Source of the DNA: Leclercia sp. LSNIH1
Lineage (GTDB): Bacteria; Pseudomonadota; Gammaproteobacteria; Enterobacterales; Enterobacteriaceae
Direction of reading: 5' to 3'
NCBI RefSeq assembly: GCF_002902985.1
Contig: NZ_CP026167.1
Span: forward strand, 1,798,001 to 1,862,000
Length of the DNA stretch: 64,000 nt
Shown here one piece after another: positions 32,015 to 42,979 of the stretch (positions within the stretch are counted from its first letter, which is position 1; each line of letters opens with the position of its first letter). The position numbers and the translations under genes are program-made. The notes under the pieces are model-generated. The model worked only from the letters and a program-made list of their open reading frames with translations. It made no database searches and was not told where the DNA came from.

Positions 32015-33214
32015 ATGAAGCAATTAACACTCCTTGGCTCGACCGGCTCAATTGGTTGCAGCACTCTCGATGTTGTTCGCCATAATCCAGACCACTACGC
32101 GGTGGCCGCCCTTGTCGCAGGCAAAAACGTTCATCGTATGGTGGAACAGTGTCTGGAGTTCACCCCGCGCTACGCGGTGATGGATGATGAAGCGAGCGCC
32201 CGGCAGGTTAAGGCGTTGCTGGCGGAGAAGGGCAGCCGTACCGAGGTGCTGAGCGGGCCAGAGGCCGCCTGTGAAATGGCCGCGCTGGACGACGTCGACC
32301 AGGTCATGGCCGCTATCGTCGGCGCGGCGGGGTTACTGCCTACGCTGGCCGCGATCGATGCCGGAAAATCCGTTTTGCTGGCCAATAAAGAGTCGTTGGT
32401 AACCTGTGGCCGCCTGTTTATGGACGCCGTGAAGCGCAATGGCGCGCGCCTTTTGCCGGTAGATAGCGAACATAACGCGATTTTTCAGAGTTTACCGCAA
32501 CCCTTTCAGGAGAACCTGGGGTACGCTGATCTCGAGCAGAATGGCGTCTCTTCTATCCTGCTTACCGGGTCTGGTGGCCCGTTCCGTGACACGCCGCTGT
32601 CTGAACTGGTCTCAATGACTCCGGATCAGGCATGCCGTCATCCGAACTGGTCGATGGGGCGTAAAATCTCCGTTGATTCGGCCACCATGATGAATAAAGG
32701 TCTGGAATATATTGAAGCCCGCTGGTTATTTAACGCCTCGGCAGCGCAGATGGAAGTGTTGATTCATCCCCAGTCGGTGATCCACTCCATGGTGCGTTAT
32801 CGTGATGGCAGCGTGATGGCGCAGTTAGGTGAACCTGATATGCGCACGCCTATCGCCCATACGATGGCCTGGCCAAACCGCGTAAGCTCAGGCGTTAAGC
32901 CACTCGATTTTTGCAAGCTGAGTGCGCTGACGTTTAGCGCGCCTGATTATCAGCGTTATCCATGTCTGAAGCTGGCAATGGAGGCCTTCGAGCAGGGGCA
33001 AGCGGCGACGACCGCACTTAACGCGGCGAACGAAATCGCTGTCGCCGCCTTCCTCGAAAAGCAGATCCGCTTTACGGATATCGCTGCGCTGAACCTGTCT
33101 GTGCTTGAGGCGATGGATCTACGCGAACCGCAAAGTGTGGATGACGTATTGACCGTCGACGCGAAAGCGAGGCTCACGGCGCAAAAAGCGGTGACGCACC
33201 TCGCAAGCTGGTGA
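32015..33214 (+). CDS. dxr: 1-deoxy-D-xylulose 5-phosphate reductoisomerase
   Basis: Dxr converts DXP to 2-C-methylerythritol 4-phosphate with NADPH, the committed step of the MEP isoprenoid pathway and the target of fosmidomycin. The 399-residue product has the NADPH-binding GSTGSIG at residues 8-14, ANKESLVT near 124-131, metal ligands in [12 protein letters not shown] and in [11 protein letters not shown], and a C-terminal helical domain. It is one residue longer than E. coli Dxr. Its products feed uppS, two features downstream. Confidence 0.98.
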   Translation: MKQLTLLGSTGSIGCSTLDVVRHNPDHYAVAALVAGKNVHRMVEQCLEFTPRYAVMDDEASARQVKALLAEKGSRTEVLSGPEAACEMAALDDVDQVMAAIVGAAGLLPTLAAIDAGKSVLLANKESLVTCGRLFMDAVKRNGARLLPVDSEHNAIFQSLPQPFQENLGYADLEQNGVSSILLTGSGGPFRDTPLSELVSMTPDQACRHPNWSMGRKISVDSATMMNKGLEYIEARWLFNASAAQMEVLIHPQSVIHSMVRYRDGSVMAQLGEPDMRTPIAHTMAWPNRVSSGVKPLDFCKLSALTFSAPDYQRYPCLKLAMEAFEQGQAATTALNAANEIAVAAFLEKQIRFTDIAALNLSVLEAMDLREPQSVDDVLTVDAKARLTAQKAVTHLASW

Positions 33215-33241
33215 TAATCCACCCGCAGGTGGTCTTGCTAT

Positions 33242-33270
33242 TTGTTAGCGTTGGGCTTCAGTGATATAGT
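33242..33270 (+). promoter_or_regulatory. Strong candidate promoter upstream of uppS
   Basis: TTGTTA (33242-33247) and TATAGT (33265-33270) are separated by exactly 17 nt, 28 bp after the dxr stop. Transcription would start near 33277, only about 40 nt before the intrinsic terminator at 33314-33339. The sequence evidence for the promoter is good; activity is untested. Confidence 0.65.
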
Positions 33271-33276
33271 CTGCGC

Positions 33277-33339
33277 CACCTGATTGCGGGTAGTTGACGT
33301 TCTGTGGTCAGGTAAGCCGTGGTATGACACGGCTTTTTT
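33277..33339 (+). ncRNA. Putative short leader RNA/attenuator ahead of uppS
   Basis: From the predicted start near 33277, the RNA would fold into one hairpin pairing ACCTGA (33278-33283) with TCAGGT (33308-33313). A terminator hairpin follows directly: AAGCCGTG (33314-33321) with CACGGCTT (33328-33335), then six T. The expected product is a structured RNA of about 60 nt that either ends there or reads through into uppS-cdsA-rseP. Nothing in it encodes an evident leader peptide. Existence as an RNA is inferred. Confidence 0.45.
33314..33339 (+). terminator. Intrinsic terminator in the dxr-uppS gap
   Basis: An 8-bp stem AAGCCGTG/CACGGCTT with a GTATGA loop is followed by TTTTTT. It would end dxr transcripts and also any RNA started at the promoter at 33242-33270, leaving uppS dependent on read-through or another start. 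Confidence 0.82.
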
Positions 33340-33399
33340 ACGTAAAGGCTTCAGTATTCCTGAGTACCGTTAAATCCTTTCAGGGACCAAAAACGCGTT

Positions 33400-34158
33400 A
33401 TGTTGTCTGCGAACCAACCAATAAGCGAAAACTTGCCGGCTCATGGCTGTCGTCATGTAGCAATCATCATGGATGGCAATGGCCGCTGGGCGAAAAGACA
33501 AGGGAAGATCCGAGCCTTTGGGCATAAAGCTGGGGCGAAATCTGTGCGCCGCGCGGTTTCTTTTGCCGCCAATAACGGCATTGACGCGTTAACGCTCTAT
33601 GCTTTCAGCAGTGAAAACTGGAATCGACCTGCGCAGGAAGTTAGCGCGTTGATGGAATTGTTCGTGTGGGCGCTAGACAGCGAAGTAAAAAGCCTGCACC
33701 GCCACAACGTTCGCCTGCGTATTATCGGCGATACCAGTCGTTTTAACTCACGTCTGCAGGAACGCATTCGTAAAGCGGAGGCGTTGACCGGGCAAAATAC
33801 CGGCTTAACGCTCAATATCGCTGCGAATTATGGCGGACGTTGGGATATTGTCCAGGGTGTGCGGCATTTGGCTGAACAGGTTCAGGAAGGGCTCTTAAGG
33901 CCGGACCAGATTGATGAAGAGGCGCTGAGCAAGCAAATCTGCATGAGTGAACTGACACCCGTGGATTTAGTAATTAGGACAGGGGGAGAACATCGCATCA
34001 GTAACTTTTTGCTGTGGCAAATTGCCTATGCCGAACTTTACTTTACAGATGTTCTTTGGCCCGATTTTGATGAACAAGACTTTGAAGGTGCGCTGCATGC
34101 CTTTGCCAATCGAGAGCGTCGTTTCGGTGGTACCGAGCCTGGTGGCGAAAACGCCTGA
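33400..34158 (+). CDS. uppS: Undecaprenyl diphosphate synthase (di-trans,poly-cis)
   Basis: UppS (IspU) extends farnesyl diphosphate with eight isopentenyl units in cis to make undecaprenyl diphosphate, the lipid carrier for peptidoglycan, O-antigen and other envelope glycans. The 252-residue product has catalytic D25 in [10 protein letters not shown], the FSSENWNRP loop near residue 70-78 and the C-terminal [22 protein letters not shown] signature. The start is one Met shorter than the E. coli double-Met start. It heads the run to accA and is 12 bp upstream of cdsA. Confidence 0.98.
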   Translation: MLSANQPISENLPAHGCRHVAIIMDGNGRWAKRQGKIRAFGHKAGAKSVRRAVSFAANNGIDALTLYAFSSENWNRPAQEVSALMELFVWALDSEVKSLHRHNVRLRIIGDTSRFNSRLQERIRKAEALTGQNTGLTLNIAANYGGRWDIVQGVRHLAEQVQEGLLRPDQIDEEALSKQICMSELTPVDLVIRTGGEHRISNFLLWQIAYAELYFTDVLWPDFDEQDFEGALHAFANRERRFGGTEPGGENA

Positions 34159-34170
34159 TGGGGGTAGCTT

Positions 34171-35028
34171 TTGCTGAAGTATCGCCTGATTTCTGCGTTT
34201 GTTTTAATACCTGTTGTCATCGCGGCGCTGTTTTTACTGCCTCCGGTGGGATTTGCGATTGTCACACTGGTCGTTTGCATGCTGGCGGCGTGGGAATGGG
34301 GACAGCTTAGCGGCTTTACTTCGCGTTCCCAGCGGGTATGGCTGGCGGTGCTGTGCGGCCTGATGCTGGCGCTGATGCTCTTCATGCTGCCAGAGTACCA
34401 TCACAATATCCATCAACCGATCATTGCAGGTTCGCTCTGGCTTTCGCTGGGATGGTGGCTGGCAGCGTTGCTGCTGGTGCTCTTCTATCCGGGCTCGGCC
34501 TCGCTGTGGCGTAACTCGAAAGTGCTGCGTCTCTGCTTTGGGCTATTTACCATCGTTCCTTTCTTCTGGGGAATGCTTGCCCTGCGCACCTGGCACTATG
34601 ACGATAACCCATACAGCGGCGCGTTATGGCTGCTTTATGTCATGATTCTCGTCTGGGGGGCTGACTCTGGCGCCTATATGTTTGGTAAACTGTTTGGCAA
34701 ACATAAGCTGGCCCCGAAAGTCTCTCCGGGTAAAACCTGGCAGGGCTTTATCGGTGGTCTGTTTACGGCGGCGATTATCTCCTGGGGTTACGGCATATGG
34801 GCCAACCTCGAGGTCGCACCGGTAACATTATTGGTCTGTTCAATTGTCGCAGCGCTGGCTTCCGTGCTGGGTGATTTGACCGAGAGTATGTTTAAGCGTG
34901 AAGCAGGGATCAAAGACAGTGGCAATCTCATTCCAGGGCACGGTGGTATCCTGGATCGCATAGACAGCCTGACGGCGGCAGTACCCGTGTTTGCCTGCCT
35001 GTTTTTGCTGGTGTTTGGGACGATTTAA
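34171..35028 (+). CDS. cdsA: Phosphatidate cytidylyltransferase (CDP-diglyceride synthase)
   Basis: CdsA makes CDP-diacylglycerol from phosphatidate and CTP, the branch point for all enterobacterial phospholipids. The 285-residue integral membrane protein has about eight hydrophobic helices and the family signature [20 protein letters not shown] near the C-terminus (about 248-267). The start is TTG at 34171, six bases after GGGGG, giving [10 protein letters not shown] as in E. coli. It is sandwiched between uppS and rseP with 11-12 bp gaps. Confidence 0.97.
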   Translation: MLKYRLISAFVLIPVVIAALFLLPPVGFAIVTLVVCMLAAWEWGQLSGFTSRSQRVWLAVLCGLMLALMLFMLPEYHHNIHQPIIAGSLWLSLGWWLAALLLVLFYPGSASLWRNSKVLRLCFGLFTIVPFFWGMLALRTWHYDDNPYSGALWLLYVMILVWGADSGAYMFGKLFGKHKLAPKVSPGKTWQGFIGGLFTAAIISWGYGIWANLEVAPVTLLVCSIVAALASVLGDLTESMFKREAGIKDSGNLIPGHGGILDRIDSLTAAVPVFACLFLLVFGTI

Positions 35029-35039
35029 CGGAAGGTTTT

Positions 35040-36392
35040 ATGCTTAGCATTCTCTGGAATCTGGCGGCATTCATTGTTGCACTGGGTGTACTTATCACGG
35101 TGCATGAATTTGGCCATTTCTGGGTTGCTCGGCGCTGTGGCGTGCGTGTTGAGCGCTTTTCCATTGGCTTTGGTAAAGCGCTCTGGCGTCGTACCGATCG
35201 CCACGGCACAGAATTTGTTATTGCCCTCATCCCCTTAGGCGGCTACGTCAAGATGCTGGATGAACGCGTAGAGTCGGTTGCCCCTGAAATGCGCCACTAC
35301 GCGTTCAACAACAAAACTGTTGGTCAGCGCGCCGCTATCATTGCTGCCGGTCCGGTTGCAAATTTCATCTTTGCCGTCTTTGCTTACTGGCTGGTGTTTA
35401 TTATCGGTGTCCCTGGCGTTCGTCCGGTTGTTGGTGAAATTACACCCAACTCCATCGCGGCAAGCGCGCAAATTAATCCGGGGATGGAACTTAAAGCAAT
35501 TGATGGCATCGAAACCCCTGACTGGGATGCCGTTCGGTTACAACTGGTCGCCAAAATTGGCGATGAGAGAACCACCGTCAGCGTGTCATCTTTCGGTTCA
35601 GAGCAGCGTCAGAATAAAATTCTGGATTTGCGCCACTGGACCTTTGAGCCGGACAAAGAAGATCCTGTTGCGGCATTAGGTATCCGGCCGCGCAGCGCGC
35701 AGATTGAACCGGTACTGGCTGAAGTCCAGGCTGATTCAGCAGCGCGTAAAGCAGGTTTGCAAGCTGGCGACAGGATCGTTAAAGTCGATGGTCAGCCTTT
35801 AACGCAATGGATGACCTTTGTTACTCTGGTGCGTGATAATCCAGGAACGCCGCTGGCGCTGGAGATAGAAAGGCAGGGGAGTCCGCTCTCCTTAACGTTG
35901 ATTCCGGATACCAAGCCGGGCGGCGGAAAGGCTGAAGGGTTCGCAGGCGTGGTGCCTAAAGTGATCCCGCTGCCTGATGAGTACAAGACAATACGCCAGT
36001 ATGGGCCGTTCAGCGCCATCCTTGAAGCCACGGATAAAACATGGCAATTGATGAAGCTGACCGTGCAGATGCTGGGGAAATTGATTACCGGTGATGTAAA
36101 ACTGAACAACCTCAGTGGGCCGATCTCGATCGCTCAGGGGGCTGGGATGTCAGCAGAGTTCGGGGTGATTTACTATCTGATGTTTCTTGCGCTCATTAGC
36201 GTGAACCTCGGGATAATCAACCTGTTCCCACTTCCCGTTTTAGACGGGGGCCATCTGCTGTTTTTAGCGATAGAGAAGCTAAAAGGCGGGCCGGTATCCG
36301 AGCGAGTTCAAGACTTTAGTTATCGCATTGGTTCGATTTTACTGGTGCTGTTAATGGGGCTTGCACTTTTCAATGATTTCTCTCGGTTGTAA
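35040..36392 (+). CDS. rseP: Inner-membrane site-2 zinc protease RseP
   Basis: RseP cleaves the anti-sigma factor RseA inside the membrane after DegS, releasing sigma-E, and also removes remnant signal peptides. The 450-residue product has the zinc motif HEFGH at residues 22-26 and two tandem PDZ domains in the periplasmic part. A second catalytic motif, [12 protein letters not shown], lies near 394-405. Four membrane segments match the family. Its placement upstream of bamA and skp, themselves sigma-E targets, makes a regulatory loop. Confidence 0.98.
   Translation: MLSILWNLAAFIVALGVLITVHEFGHFWVARRCGVRVERFSIGFGKALWRRTDRHGTEFVIALIPLGGYVKMLDERVESVAPEMRHYAFNNKTVGQRAAIIAAGPVANFIFAVFAYWLVFIIGVPGVRPVVGEITPNSIAASAQINPGMELKAIDGIETPDWDAVRLQLVAKIGDERTTVSVSSFGSEQRQNKILDLRHWTFEPDKEDPVAALGIRPRSAQIEPVLAEVQADSAARKAGLQAGDRIVKVDGQPLTQWMTFVTLVRDNPGTPLALEIERQGSPLSLTLIPDTKPGGGKAEGFAGVVPKVIPLPDEYKTIRQYGPFSAILEATDKTWQLMKLTVQMLGKLITGDVKLNNLSGPISIAQGAGMSAEFGVIYYLMFLALISVNLGIINLFPLPVLDGGHLLFLAIEKLKGGPVSERVQDFSYRIGSILLVLLMGLALFNDFSRL
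35486..35513 (+). promoter_or_regulatory. Sigma-E-like sequence inside rseP
   Basis: GGAACTT (35486-35492) followed after 16 nt by TCGAA (35509-35513) resembles sigma-E promoters: a perfect -35 and a one-mismatch -10. It lies about 900 bp before bamA, a known sigma-E target. It sits within coding sequence ([13 protein letters not shown]), so chance conservation of codons is possible. Confidence 0.3.
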
Positions 36393-36421
36393 GAGAGTGT
36401 TAGGAAGAACGCATAATAACG

Positions 36422-38839
36422 ATGGCGATGAAAAAGTTGCTCATAGCGTCGCTGCTGTTTAGCAGCGCGACCGTATACGGTGCTGACGGGTTCGTAGTGA
36501 GAGATATTCATTTCGAAGGCCTTCAGCGAGTCGCCGTTGGTGCGGCCCTCCTCAGTATGCCAGTGCGCCCAGGCGACACGGTTAATGATGAAGACATTAG
36601 TAATACCATTCGCGCCCTGTTTGCCACTGGCAACTTTGAGGACGTTCGCGTTTTGCGCGATGGTGATACGCTACTGGTTCAGGTGAAAGAGCGCCCGACA
36701 ATTGCGAGCATCACCTTCTCCGGCAACAAGTCGGTGAAAGACGATATGCTCAAGCAGAACCTTGAGGCCTCTGGCGTTCGCGTTGGCGAATCCCTGGATC
36801 GCACCACCCTCTCTGATATTGAGAAAGGGCTGGAAGATTTCTACTACAGCGTCGGTAAATACAGCGCCAGCGTGAAAGCGGTTGTCACGCCGCTGCCGCG
36901 TAACCGTGTCGATCTGAAACTGGTCTTCCAGGAAGGTGTTTCCGCGAAGATTCAGCAGATCAACATCGTTGGTAACCATGCATTCAGCACCGATGAACTG
37001 ATCTCAACGTTCCAGCTGCGTGATGAAGTGCCGTGGTGGAACGTTGTTGGCGACCGTAAGTATCAGAAACAGAAACTGGCGGGCGATCTCGAAACCCTGC
37101 GCAGTTACTACCTGGATCGCGGTTACGCCCGTTTCAACATTGACTCGACCCAGGTCAGTCTGACTCCGGACAAGAAAGGCATCTACATTACCGTTAACAT
37201 CACTGAAGGCGATAAGTATACGCTTTCGGGCGTTGAAGTAAGCGGTAACCTCGCGGGCCATTCTGCAGAGATTGAGAGCCTGACCAAACTGCAGCCGGGT
37301 GAACTCTATAGCGGTTCCAAAGTCACCAAAATGGAAGATGGCATTAAAAAGCTGCTCGGCCGTTATGGTTACGCTTACCCGCGCGTTCAGACCCAGCCTG
37401 AAATCAACGATGCGGATAAAACCGTTAAGCTGCACGTCAACGTCGATGCGGGTAACCGTTTCTACGTGCGTAAGATCCGCTTTGAGGGTAACGATACCTC
37501 CAAAGATTCTGTCCTGCGCCGCGAAATGCGCCAGATGGAAGGGGCGTGGCTGGGCAGCGACCTGGTTGATCAGGGTAAAGAGCGTTTGAACCGTCTGGGT
37601 TACTTCGAAACGGTGGATACCGACACCCAGCGTGTGCCAGGTAAACCGGATCAGGTTGATGTCGTTTACAAGGTTAAAGAGCGTAACACCGGTAGCTTTA
37701 ACTTTGGTGTCGGTTACGGCACAGAAAGTGGCGTTAGCTTCCAGGTGGGTGTACAGCAGGATAACTGGTTAGGTACGGGCTACTCCGTGGGTATCAACGG
37801 TACCAAGAACGACTACCAGACTTACTCTGAGCTCTCCGTGACTAACCCTTACTTCACCGTGGATGGTGTGAGTCTGGGCGGCCGTATCTTCTATAACGAC
37901 TTTAAAGCGGATGATGCGGACCTGTCTTCGTATACCAACAAAAGCTACGGCGTTGATGGTACGCTCGGTTTCCCGGTTAACGAATATAACACCCTGCGTG
38001 CGGGCTTAGGTTACGTCCATAACGACCTGTCGAACATGCAACCGCAGGTAGCAATGTGGCGTTATCTGGACTCTATCGGACAGTCTGCCAGCACCTCGAA
38101 TGATGATAACGGTTTTGCCGCAGATGACTTCACCTTCAACTATGGCTGGACGTACAACCGCCTCGACCGTGGTTTCTTCCCGACCGAAGGTTCGCGCGTC
38201 AACCTGAACGGTAAAGTGACCATTCCGGGCTCGGATAACGAGTTCTACAAGGTTACGCTGGATACCGCCTCCTACTTCCCGATCGATGAAGACCATAAAT
38301 GGGTGGTTCTGGGTCGTACACGCTGGGGCTACGGCGATGGTTTAGGTGGCAAAGAGCTGCCATTCTATGAAAACTTCTATGCGGGTGGCTCAAGTACCGT
38401 ACGTGGCTTCCAGTCCAATAACATTGGTCCGAAAGCAGCCTACTACGGCGGTAACGACGAAGATAACTGCGATAAGTCTTCATCAAGCGAAGTATGTAGC
38501 TCCGACGATGCAGTAGGCGGTAACGCCATGGGTGTTGCCAGCCTGGAGTTTATTACCCCTACGCCGTTTATCAGCGATAAGTATGCCAACTCCGTTCGTA
38601 CCTCCTTCTTCGTGGATGCGGGTACCGTATGGGATACTAACTGGGAAAATACCAGTGCGACCAGGGCTGCAGGTATTCCGGACTACAGCGATCCGAGCAA
38701 TATTCGTATGTCTGCGGGTCTCGCACTACAATGGATGTCACCGCTGGGGCCGTTGGTCTTCTCTTACGCCCAGCCGTTTAAGAAATATGATGGAGACAAG
38801 GCGGAGCAGTTCCAGTTTAACATTGGTAAAACCTGGTAA
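36422..38839 (+). CDS. bamA: Outer membrane protein assembly factor BamA
   Basis: BamA is the Omp85 core of the BAM complex that folds and inserts outer-membrane beta-barrels. The 805-residue precursor has a 20-residue signal ending VYG, five POTRA domains (about 21-420) and a 16-strand barrel ending FNIGKTW. The conserved VRGF of loop 6 is present. After it, extracellular loop 6 is Ser/Asp-rich with a Cys pair ([10 protein letters not shown]) and differs from E. coli, accounting for the five-residue shorter length. An alternative start is the ATG at 36428 (MKKLLIAS). It precedes skp. Confidence 0.98.
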   Translation: MAMKKLLIASLLFSSATVYGADGFVVRDIHFEGLQRVAVGAALLSMPVRPGDTVNDEDISNTIRALFATGNFEDVRVLRDGDTLLVQVKERPTIASITFSGNKSVKDDMLKQNLEASGVRVGESLDRTTLSDIEKGLEDFYYSVGKYSASVKAVVTPLPRNRVDLKLVFQEGVSAKIQQINIVGNHAFSTDELISTFQLRDEVPWWNVVGDRKYQKQKLAGDLETLRSYYLDRGYARFNIDSTQVSLTPDKKGIYITVNITEGDKYTLSGVEVSGNLAGHSAEIESLTKLQPGELYSGSKVTKMEDGIKKLLGRYGYAYPRVQTQPEINDADKTVKLHVNVDAGNRFYVRKIRFEGNDTSKDSVLRREMRQMEGAWLGSDLVDQGKERLNRLGYFETVDTDTQRVPGKPDQVDVVYKVKERNTGSFNFGVGYGTESGVSFQVGVQQDNWLGTGYSVGINGTKNDYQTYSELSVTNPYFTVDGVSLGGRIFYNDFKADDADLSSYTNKSYGVDGTLGFPVNEYNTLRAGLGYVHNDLSNMQPQVAMWRYLDSIGQSASTSNDDNGFAADDFTFNYGWTYNRLDRGFFPTEGSRVNLNGKVTIPGSDNEFYKVTLDTASYFPIDEDHKWVVLGRTRWGYGDGLGGKELPFYENFYAGGSSTVRGFQSNNIGPKAAYYGGNDEDNCDKSSSSEVCSSDDAVGGNAMGVASLEFITPTPFISDKYANSVRTSFFVDAGTVWDTNWENTSATRAAGIPDYSDPSNIRMSAGLALQWMSPLGPLVFSYAQPFKKYDGDKAEQFQFNIGKTW

Positions 38840-38957
38840 TTGTCCGTCGCAAAGGAATGCGTTGGCAGTGTAGCGCTGACAACTGGCGATCGCAGGATCG
38901 CCTTGCCACGCAAAGAACGGTACCTTCGGGTGCCAATGGGATGGTAAGGAGTTAATT

Positions 38958-39452
38958 GTGAAAAAGTGGTTATTAGCTGCAGGTCTCGGTTTAGCGATGG
39001 CAACTTCTGCTCAGGCAGCGGACAAAATTGCAATCGTCAATATGGGTAACTTGTTCCAGCAGGTTGCGCAGAAAACAGGTGTTTCTGCCAAGCTGGAGAG
39101 CGAGTTCAAAGGCCGTGCAAGCGAACTGCAGGGTATGGAAAACGATCTGCAATCCAAAATGCAGCGTCTGCAGCGCGATGGTTCTACCATGAAAGCGAGC
39201 GAACGTAGCAAACTGGAAAAAGACGTAATGGCTCAGCGTCAGACTTTCTCTCAGAAAGCGCAAGCTTTTGAGCAGGATCGTCAACGTCGTTCTAACGAGG
39301 AGCGCGGCAAGCTGGTTACCCGTATCCAGTCCGCTGTGAAAGCTGTAGCTGCCGATCAGAGCATCGATCTGGTTGTTGATGCCAACGCCGTTGCATTCAA
39401 CAGCAGCGATGTTAAAGACATCACCGCTGATGTCCTGAAACAGGTTAAATAA
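38958..39452 (+). CDS. skp: Periplasmic chaperone Skp (OmpH)
   Basis: Skp is a jellyfish-shaped trimer that holds unfolded outer-membrane proteins in the periplasm for delivery to BAM. The 164-residue precursor has a signal peptide of 20 residues ending AQA, a small beta body ([14 protein letters not shown] and VVDANAVAF) and long Gln/Arg/Lys-rich coiled-coil tentacles (about 45-125). The start is GTG, seven bases after AAGGA. It is three residues longer than E. coli Skp in the tentacle region. Only 3 bp separate it from lpxD. Confidence 0.97.
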   Translation: MKKWLLAAGLGLAMATSAQAADKIAIVNMGNLFQQVAQKTGVSAKLESEFKGRASELQGMENDLQSKMQRLQRDGSTMKASERSKLEKDVMAQRQTFSQKAQAFEQDRQRRSNEERGKLVTRIQSAVKAVAADQSIDLVVDANAVAFNSSDVKDITADVLKQVK

Positions 39453-39455
39453 GTA

Positions 39456-40481
39456 ATGCCTTCAATTCGACTCGCTGATTTAGCTCAGCAGTTGGATGCA
39501 GAATTACACGGTGATGGCGATATCGTCATCACCGCTGTTGCGTCCATGCAATCTGCTAAAGCAGGCAATATCACCTTCATGGTAAGCCCTAAGTACCGTG
39601 AACATCTGGCGCTTTGCCAGGCGTCTGCTGTCGTCATGACGCAGGACGATTTGCCGTTTGCCGCAGGTGCTGCGCTGGTAGTGAAGAACCCCTACCTGAC
39701 GTATGCCCGTATGGCACAAATTCTGGATACCACGCCGCAGCCGGCGCAAAACATCGCACCCAGTGCGGTGATTGACCCAACGGCGCAGCTGGGTAACAAC
39801 GTATCAATTGGTGCAAATGCGGTTATCGAATCAGACGTCGTGCTGGGCGATAACGTGGTCATCGGTGCCGGTTGCTTCGTCGGTAAAAAAACAAAAATTG
39901 GTGCAGGCTCTCGCCTGTGGGCCAATGTCTCTGTTTATCATGAGATCAAAATTGGCGAAAACTGCCTGATCCAGTCCAGTACTGTTATCGGTTCGGATGG
40001 TTTCGGTTACGCCAACGATCGTGGTAACTGGGTTAAGATCCCGCAGCTTGGCCGGGTGATCATCGGCGATCGCGTCGAAATCGGTGCATGCACGACTATT
40101 GACCGTGGTGCGCTTGATGACACGATCATCGGTAATGGTGTTATCATCGATAACCAGTGCCAGATTGCACATAACGTTGTGATTGGCGACAATACTGCCG
40201 TTGCCGGTGGCGTTATTATGGCGGGCAGCCTGAAGATTGGCCGTTACTGTATGATTGGCGGCGCCAGCGTCATTAACGGGCATATGGAAATATGCGATAA
40301 GGTTACGGTTACCGGTATGGGCATGGTTATGCGTCCAATCACCGAACCGGGCGTCTACTCTTCAGGCATTCCGTTGCAGCCTAACAAAGTGTGGCGTAAG
40401 ACTGCAGCCCTGGTGATGAATATTGATGATATGAGCAAGCGCCTCAAGGCCATTGAGCGCAAAATCGATCAACAAGACTAA
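39456..40481 (+). CDS. lpxD: UDP-3-O-(3-hydroxymyristoyl)glucosamine N-acyltransferase
   Basis: LpxD adds the second 3-hydroxymyristoyl chain, the third step of lipid A synthesis, using acyl-ACP. The 341-residue product has an N-terminal uridine-binding domain and a long left-handed beta-helix of hexapeptide repeats (from about residue 100). Catalytic H239 lies in QIAHN, and a C-terminal helix follows. Length and numbering equal E. coli. It follows skp by 3 bp and precedes fabZ by about 100 bp. Confidence 0.98.
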   Translation: MPSIRLADLAQQLDAELHGDGDIVITAVASMQSAKAGNITFMVSPKYREHLALCQASAVVMTQDDLPFAAGAALVVKNPYLTYARMAQILDTTPQPAQNIAPSAVIDPTAQLGNNVSIGANAVIESDVVLGDNVVIGAGCFVGKKTKIGAGSRLWANVSVYHEIKIGENCLIQSSTVIGSDGFGYANDRGNWVKIPQLGRVIIGDRVEIGACTTIDRGALDDTIIGNGVIIDNQCQIAHNVVIGDNTAVAGGVIMAGSLKIGRYCMIGGASVINGHMEICDKVTVTGMGMVMRPITEPGVYSSGIPLQPNKVWRKTAALVMNIDDMSKRLKAIERKIDQQD

Positions 40482-40583
40482 GCGTTCACCCGTTTAACGC
40501 ACACTTCCCGGCCTGTCGGCTTTCTTATAAACCGGCAGGCCGTGTTATTATTGCCATTCAGATATTTTGACAGGAAGAGTATT

Positions 40584-41039
40584 TTGACTACTGACACTCA
40601 TACTCTGCATATTGAAGAGATTTTAGAACTTCTGCCGCACCGCTATCCGTTTTTGCTGGTAGACCGTGTGCTGGATTTTGAAGAAGGTCGTTTTCTGCGC
40701 GCAGTGAAAAATGTTTCTGTAAACGAGCCATTCTTCCAGGGGCATTTCCCTGGGAAGCCTATCTTCCCGGGCGTATTGATCCTGGAAGCGATGGCTCAGG
40801 CTACCGGTATTCTGGCGTTTAAAAGCGTTGGGAAGCTGGAGCCAGGTGAGCTCTATTACTTCGCAGGTATCGACGAAGCGCGCTTCAAGCGCCCGGTCGT
40901 GCCTGGTGATCAGATGATCATGGAAGTGACTTTTGAAAAAACGCGTCGCGGCCTGACTCGCTTCAAAGGCGTAGCTCTGGTTGACGGCAAGGTTGTTTGC
41001 GAAGCTACCATGATGTGTGCGCGTAGCCGGGAGGCCTGA
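40584..41039 (+). CDS. fabZ: 3-hydroxyacyl-[acyl-carrier-protein] dehydratase FabZ
   Basis: FabZ dehydrates 3-hydroxyacyl-ACP in fatty-acid elongation and competes with LpxA for 3-hydroxymyristoyl-ACP, so it sets the phospholipid to lipid A balance. The 151-residue hot-dog protein has catalytic H54 (GHFPGKP) and E68 (LILEAMAQA). The start is TTG at 40584 behind AGGAAGAG, giving [12 protein letters not shown] as in E. coli; an in-frame start at 40542 would add 14 unrelated residues. It lies 3 bp before lpxA. Confidence 0.97.
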   Translation: MTTDTHTLHIEEILELLPHRYPFLLVDRVLDFEEGRFLRAVKNVSVNEPFFQGHFPGKPIFPGVLILEAMAQATGILAFKSVGKLEPGELYYFAGIDEARFKRPVVPGDQMIMEVTFEKTRRGLTRFKGVALVDGKVVCEATMMCARSREA

Positions 41040-41042
41040 TAC

Positions 41043-41831
41043 GTGATTGATAAAACCGCCTTTATTCATCCAACCGCCATTGTGGAAGAGGGTGCCGTTA
41101 TCGGTGCTAACGTCCACATTGGTCCATTCTGTATTGTTGGACCCCATGTCGAAATTGGTGAGGGTACCGTACTGAAATCTCATGTCGTGGTGAATGGTCA
41201 TACGACTATTGGCCGCGACAACGTGATCTATCAGTTCGCCTCCATCGGTGAAGTTAACCAGGATCTGAAATATGCTGGCGAACCAACCCGTGTGGAAATT
41301 GGCGATCGTAACCGCATTCGCGAAAGCGTCACCATTCATCGTGGCACAGTACAGGGCGGTGAGTTGACGAAGGTGGGCAGCGATAACCTGTTTATGGTCA
41401 ACGCGCATATCGCGCATGACTGTACCGTGGGTGACCGCTGCATTCTCGCCAACAACGCAACGCTGGCGGGACACGTATCAGTTGATGATTATGCAATCAT
41501 TGGCGGCATGACCGCTGTCCATCAGTTCTGCATCATTGGTGCGCATGTGATGGTTGGCGGCTGCTCCGGCGTGGCGCAGGACGTTCCGCCATATGTGATT
41601 GCACAGGGTAACCATGCGACGCCGTTTGGCGTCAACATCGAAGGCCTTAAGCGTCGCGGTTTTAGCCGTGAAGCGATTATGGCTATCCGCAACGCTTACA
41701 AGCAGTTGTACCGTAACGGTAAAACGCTGGAAGAGGCTAAGCCGGAAATTGCCGAACTGGCGAAGCAGCATCCTGAGGTGAACGCGTTTGTGGAGTTCTT
41801 CGCACGCTCAACCCGTGGTCTGATTCGTTAA
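41043..41831 (+). CDS. lpxA: Acyl-ACP:UDP-N-acetylglucosamine O-acyltransferase
   Basis: LpxA transfers 3-hydroxymyristate to UDP-GlcNAc, the first step of lipid A synthesis. The 262-residue product is a left-handed beta-helix trimer subunit with hexapeptide repeats over residues 1-185 and catalytic H125 in [11 protein letters not shown] helical C-terminus ends RSTRGLIR. The start is GTG, as in E. coli. Its stop shares one base with the lpxB start (TAATG), implying coupled translation. Confidence 0.98.
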   Translation: MIDKTAFIHPTAIVEEGAVIGANVHIGPFCIVGPHVEIGEGTVLKSHVVVNGHTTIGRDNVIYQFASIGEVNQDLKYAGEPTRVEIGDRNRIRESVTIHRGTVQGGELTKVGSDNLFMVNAHIAHDCTVGDRCILANNATLAGHVSVDDYAIIGGMTAVHQFCIIGAHVMVGGCSGVAQDVPPYVIAQGNHATPFGVNIEGLKRRGFSREAIMAIRNAYKQLYRNGKTLEEAKPEIAELAKQHPEVNAFVEFFARSTRGLIR

Positions 41832-42979
41832 TGGTCGATAGTCGTCCGCTTACGATCGCCCTCGTCGCCGGAGAAACCTCCGGCGATATTCTTGGTGCTG
41901 GTCTGATTCGAGCGCTCAAAGCGCGCGTTCCCAACGCGCGCTTTGTCGGCGTTGCTGGCCCATTGATGCAGGCTGAAGGCTGCGAAGCCTGGTACGAAAT
42001 GGAAGAGCTGGCGGTGATGGGCATCGTCGAGGTACTGGGTCGCCTGCGCCGGTTGCTGCACATCCGCGCCGATCTGACGCGTCGTTTTACCGAACTTAAG
42101 CCCGATGTGTTCGTGGGTATTGATGCGCCTGACTTCAACATTACCCTTGAAGGTAATCTGAAAAAACAGGGGATCAAAACCATCCATTATGTCAGTCCGT
42201 CCGTCTGGGCGTGGCGACAGAAACGCGTTTTCAAAATAGGCAGATCGACGAATCTGGTATTGGCCTTCCTGCCTTTCGAAAAAGCGTTTTACGATAAATT
42301 CAACGTGCCGTGCCGCTTTATCGGCCATACCATGGCCGACGCCATGCCGCTGGATCCCGATAAAAATGGTGCACGTGACCTGCTGGGTATTTCACATGAT
42401 GCCCACTGCCTGGCGCTGTTGCCAGGGAGCCGCGGCGCAGAAGTCGAAATGCTCAGCGCTGATTTTCTGAAAACCGCGCAAATCCTGCGTCAGACTTACC
42501 CTGACCTGGAAGTGGTCGTGCCGCTGGTGAATGCCAAACGCCGGGAGCAGTTCGAGCGTATTAAAGCGGAAGTCGCCCCCGATCTGCATGTCCATCTGTT
42601 AGATGGCAAAGGGCGTGAGGCGATGGTGGCCAGCGATGCCGCGTTGCTGGCATCGGGTACCGCTGCGCTGGAGTGCATGCTGGCAAAATGCCCGATGGTC
42701 GTGGGTTATCGTATGAAGCCGTTTACCTTCTGGCTGGCAAAACGGCTGGTGAAGACGGATTACGTCTCCCTGCCGAACCTGCTTGCCCGACGTGAGCTGG
42801 TGAAAGAGTTGCTGCAGGATGAGTGCCAGCCGCAGGCATTAGCCGCTGCGTTGCTGCCGCTGCTGGCTAACGGCAAAACCAGCCATGAAATGCATGACAC
42901 ATTCCGGGAACTGCATCAGCAAATCCGCTGTAATGCCGACGAGCAGGCAGCTGACGCGGTGCTGGAGTTAGCGAAATGA
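41831..42979 (+). CDS. lpxB: Lipid-A-disaccharide synthase
   Basis: LpxB condenses UDP-2,3-diacylglucosamine with lipid X to give the beta-1,6 disaccharide of lipid A at the inner membrane. It is a GT19 glycosyltransferase. The 382-residue product has the GEXSGD-type opening [13 protein letters not shown] near residue 10-22. GIDAPDFN and [12 protein letters not shown] blocks follow, then the C-terminal domain with ASGTAALE. It overlaps lpxA by one base and rnhB by four (ATGA). Confidence 0.98.
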   Translation: MVDSRPLTIALVAGETSGDILGAGLIRALKARVPNARFVGVAGPLMQAEGCEAWYEMEELAVMGIVEVLGRLRRLLHIRADLTRRFTELKPDVFVGIDAPDFNITLEGNLKKQGIKTIHYVSPSVWAWRQKRVFKIGRSTNLVLAFLPFEKAFYDKFNVPCRFIGHTMADAMPLDPDKNGARDLLGISHDAHCLALLPGSRGAEVEMLSADFLKTAQILRQTYPDLEVVVPLVNAKRREQFERIKAEVAPDLHVHLLDGKGREAMVASDAALLASGTAALECMLAKCPMVVGYRMKPFTFWLAKRLVKTDYVSLPNLLARRELVKELLQDECQPQALAAALLPLLANGKTSHEMHDTFRELHQQIRCNADEQAADAVLELAK

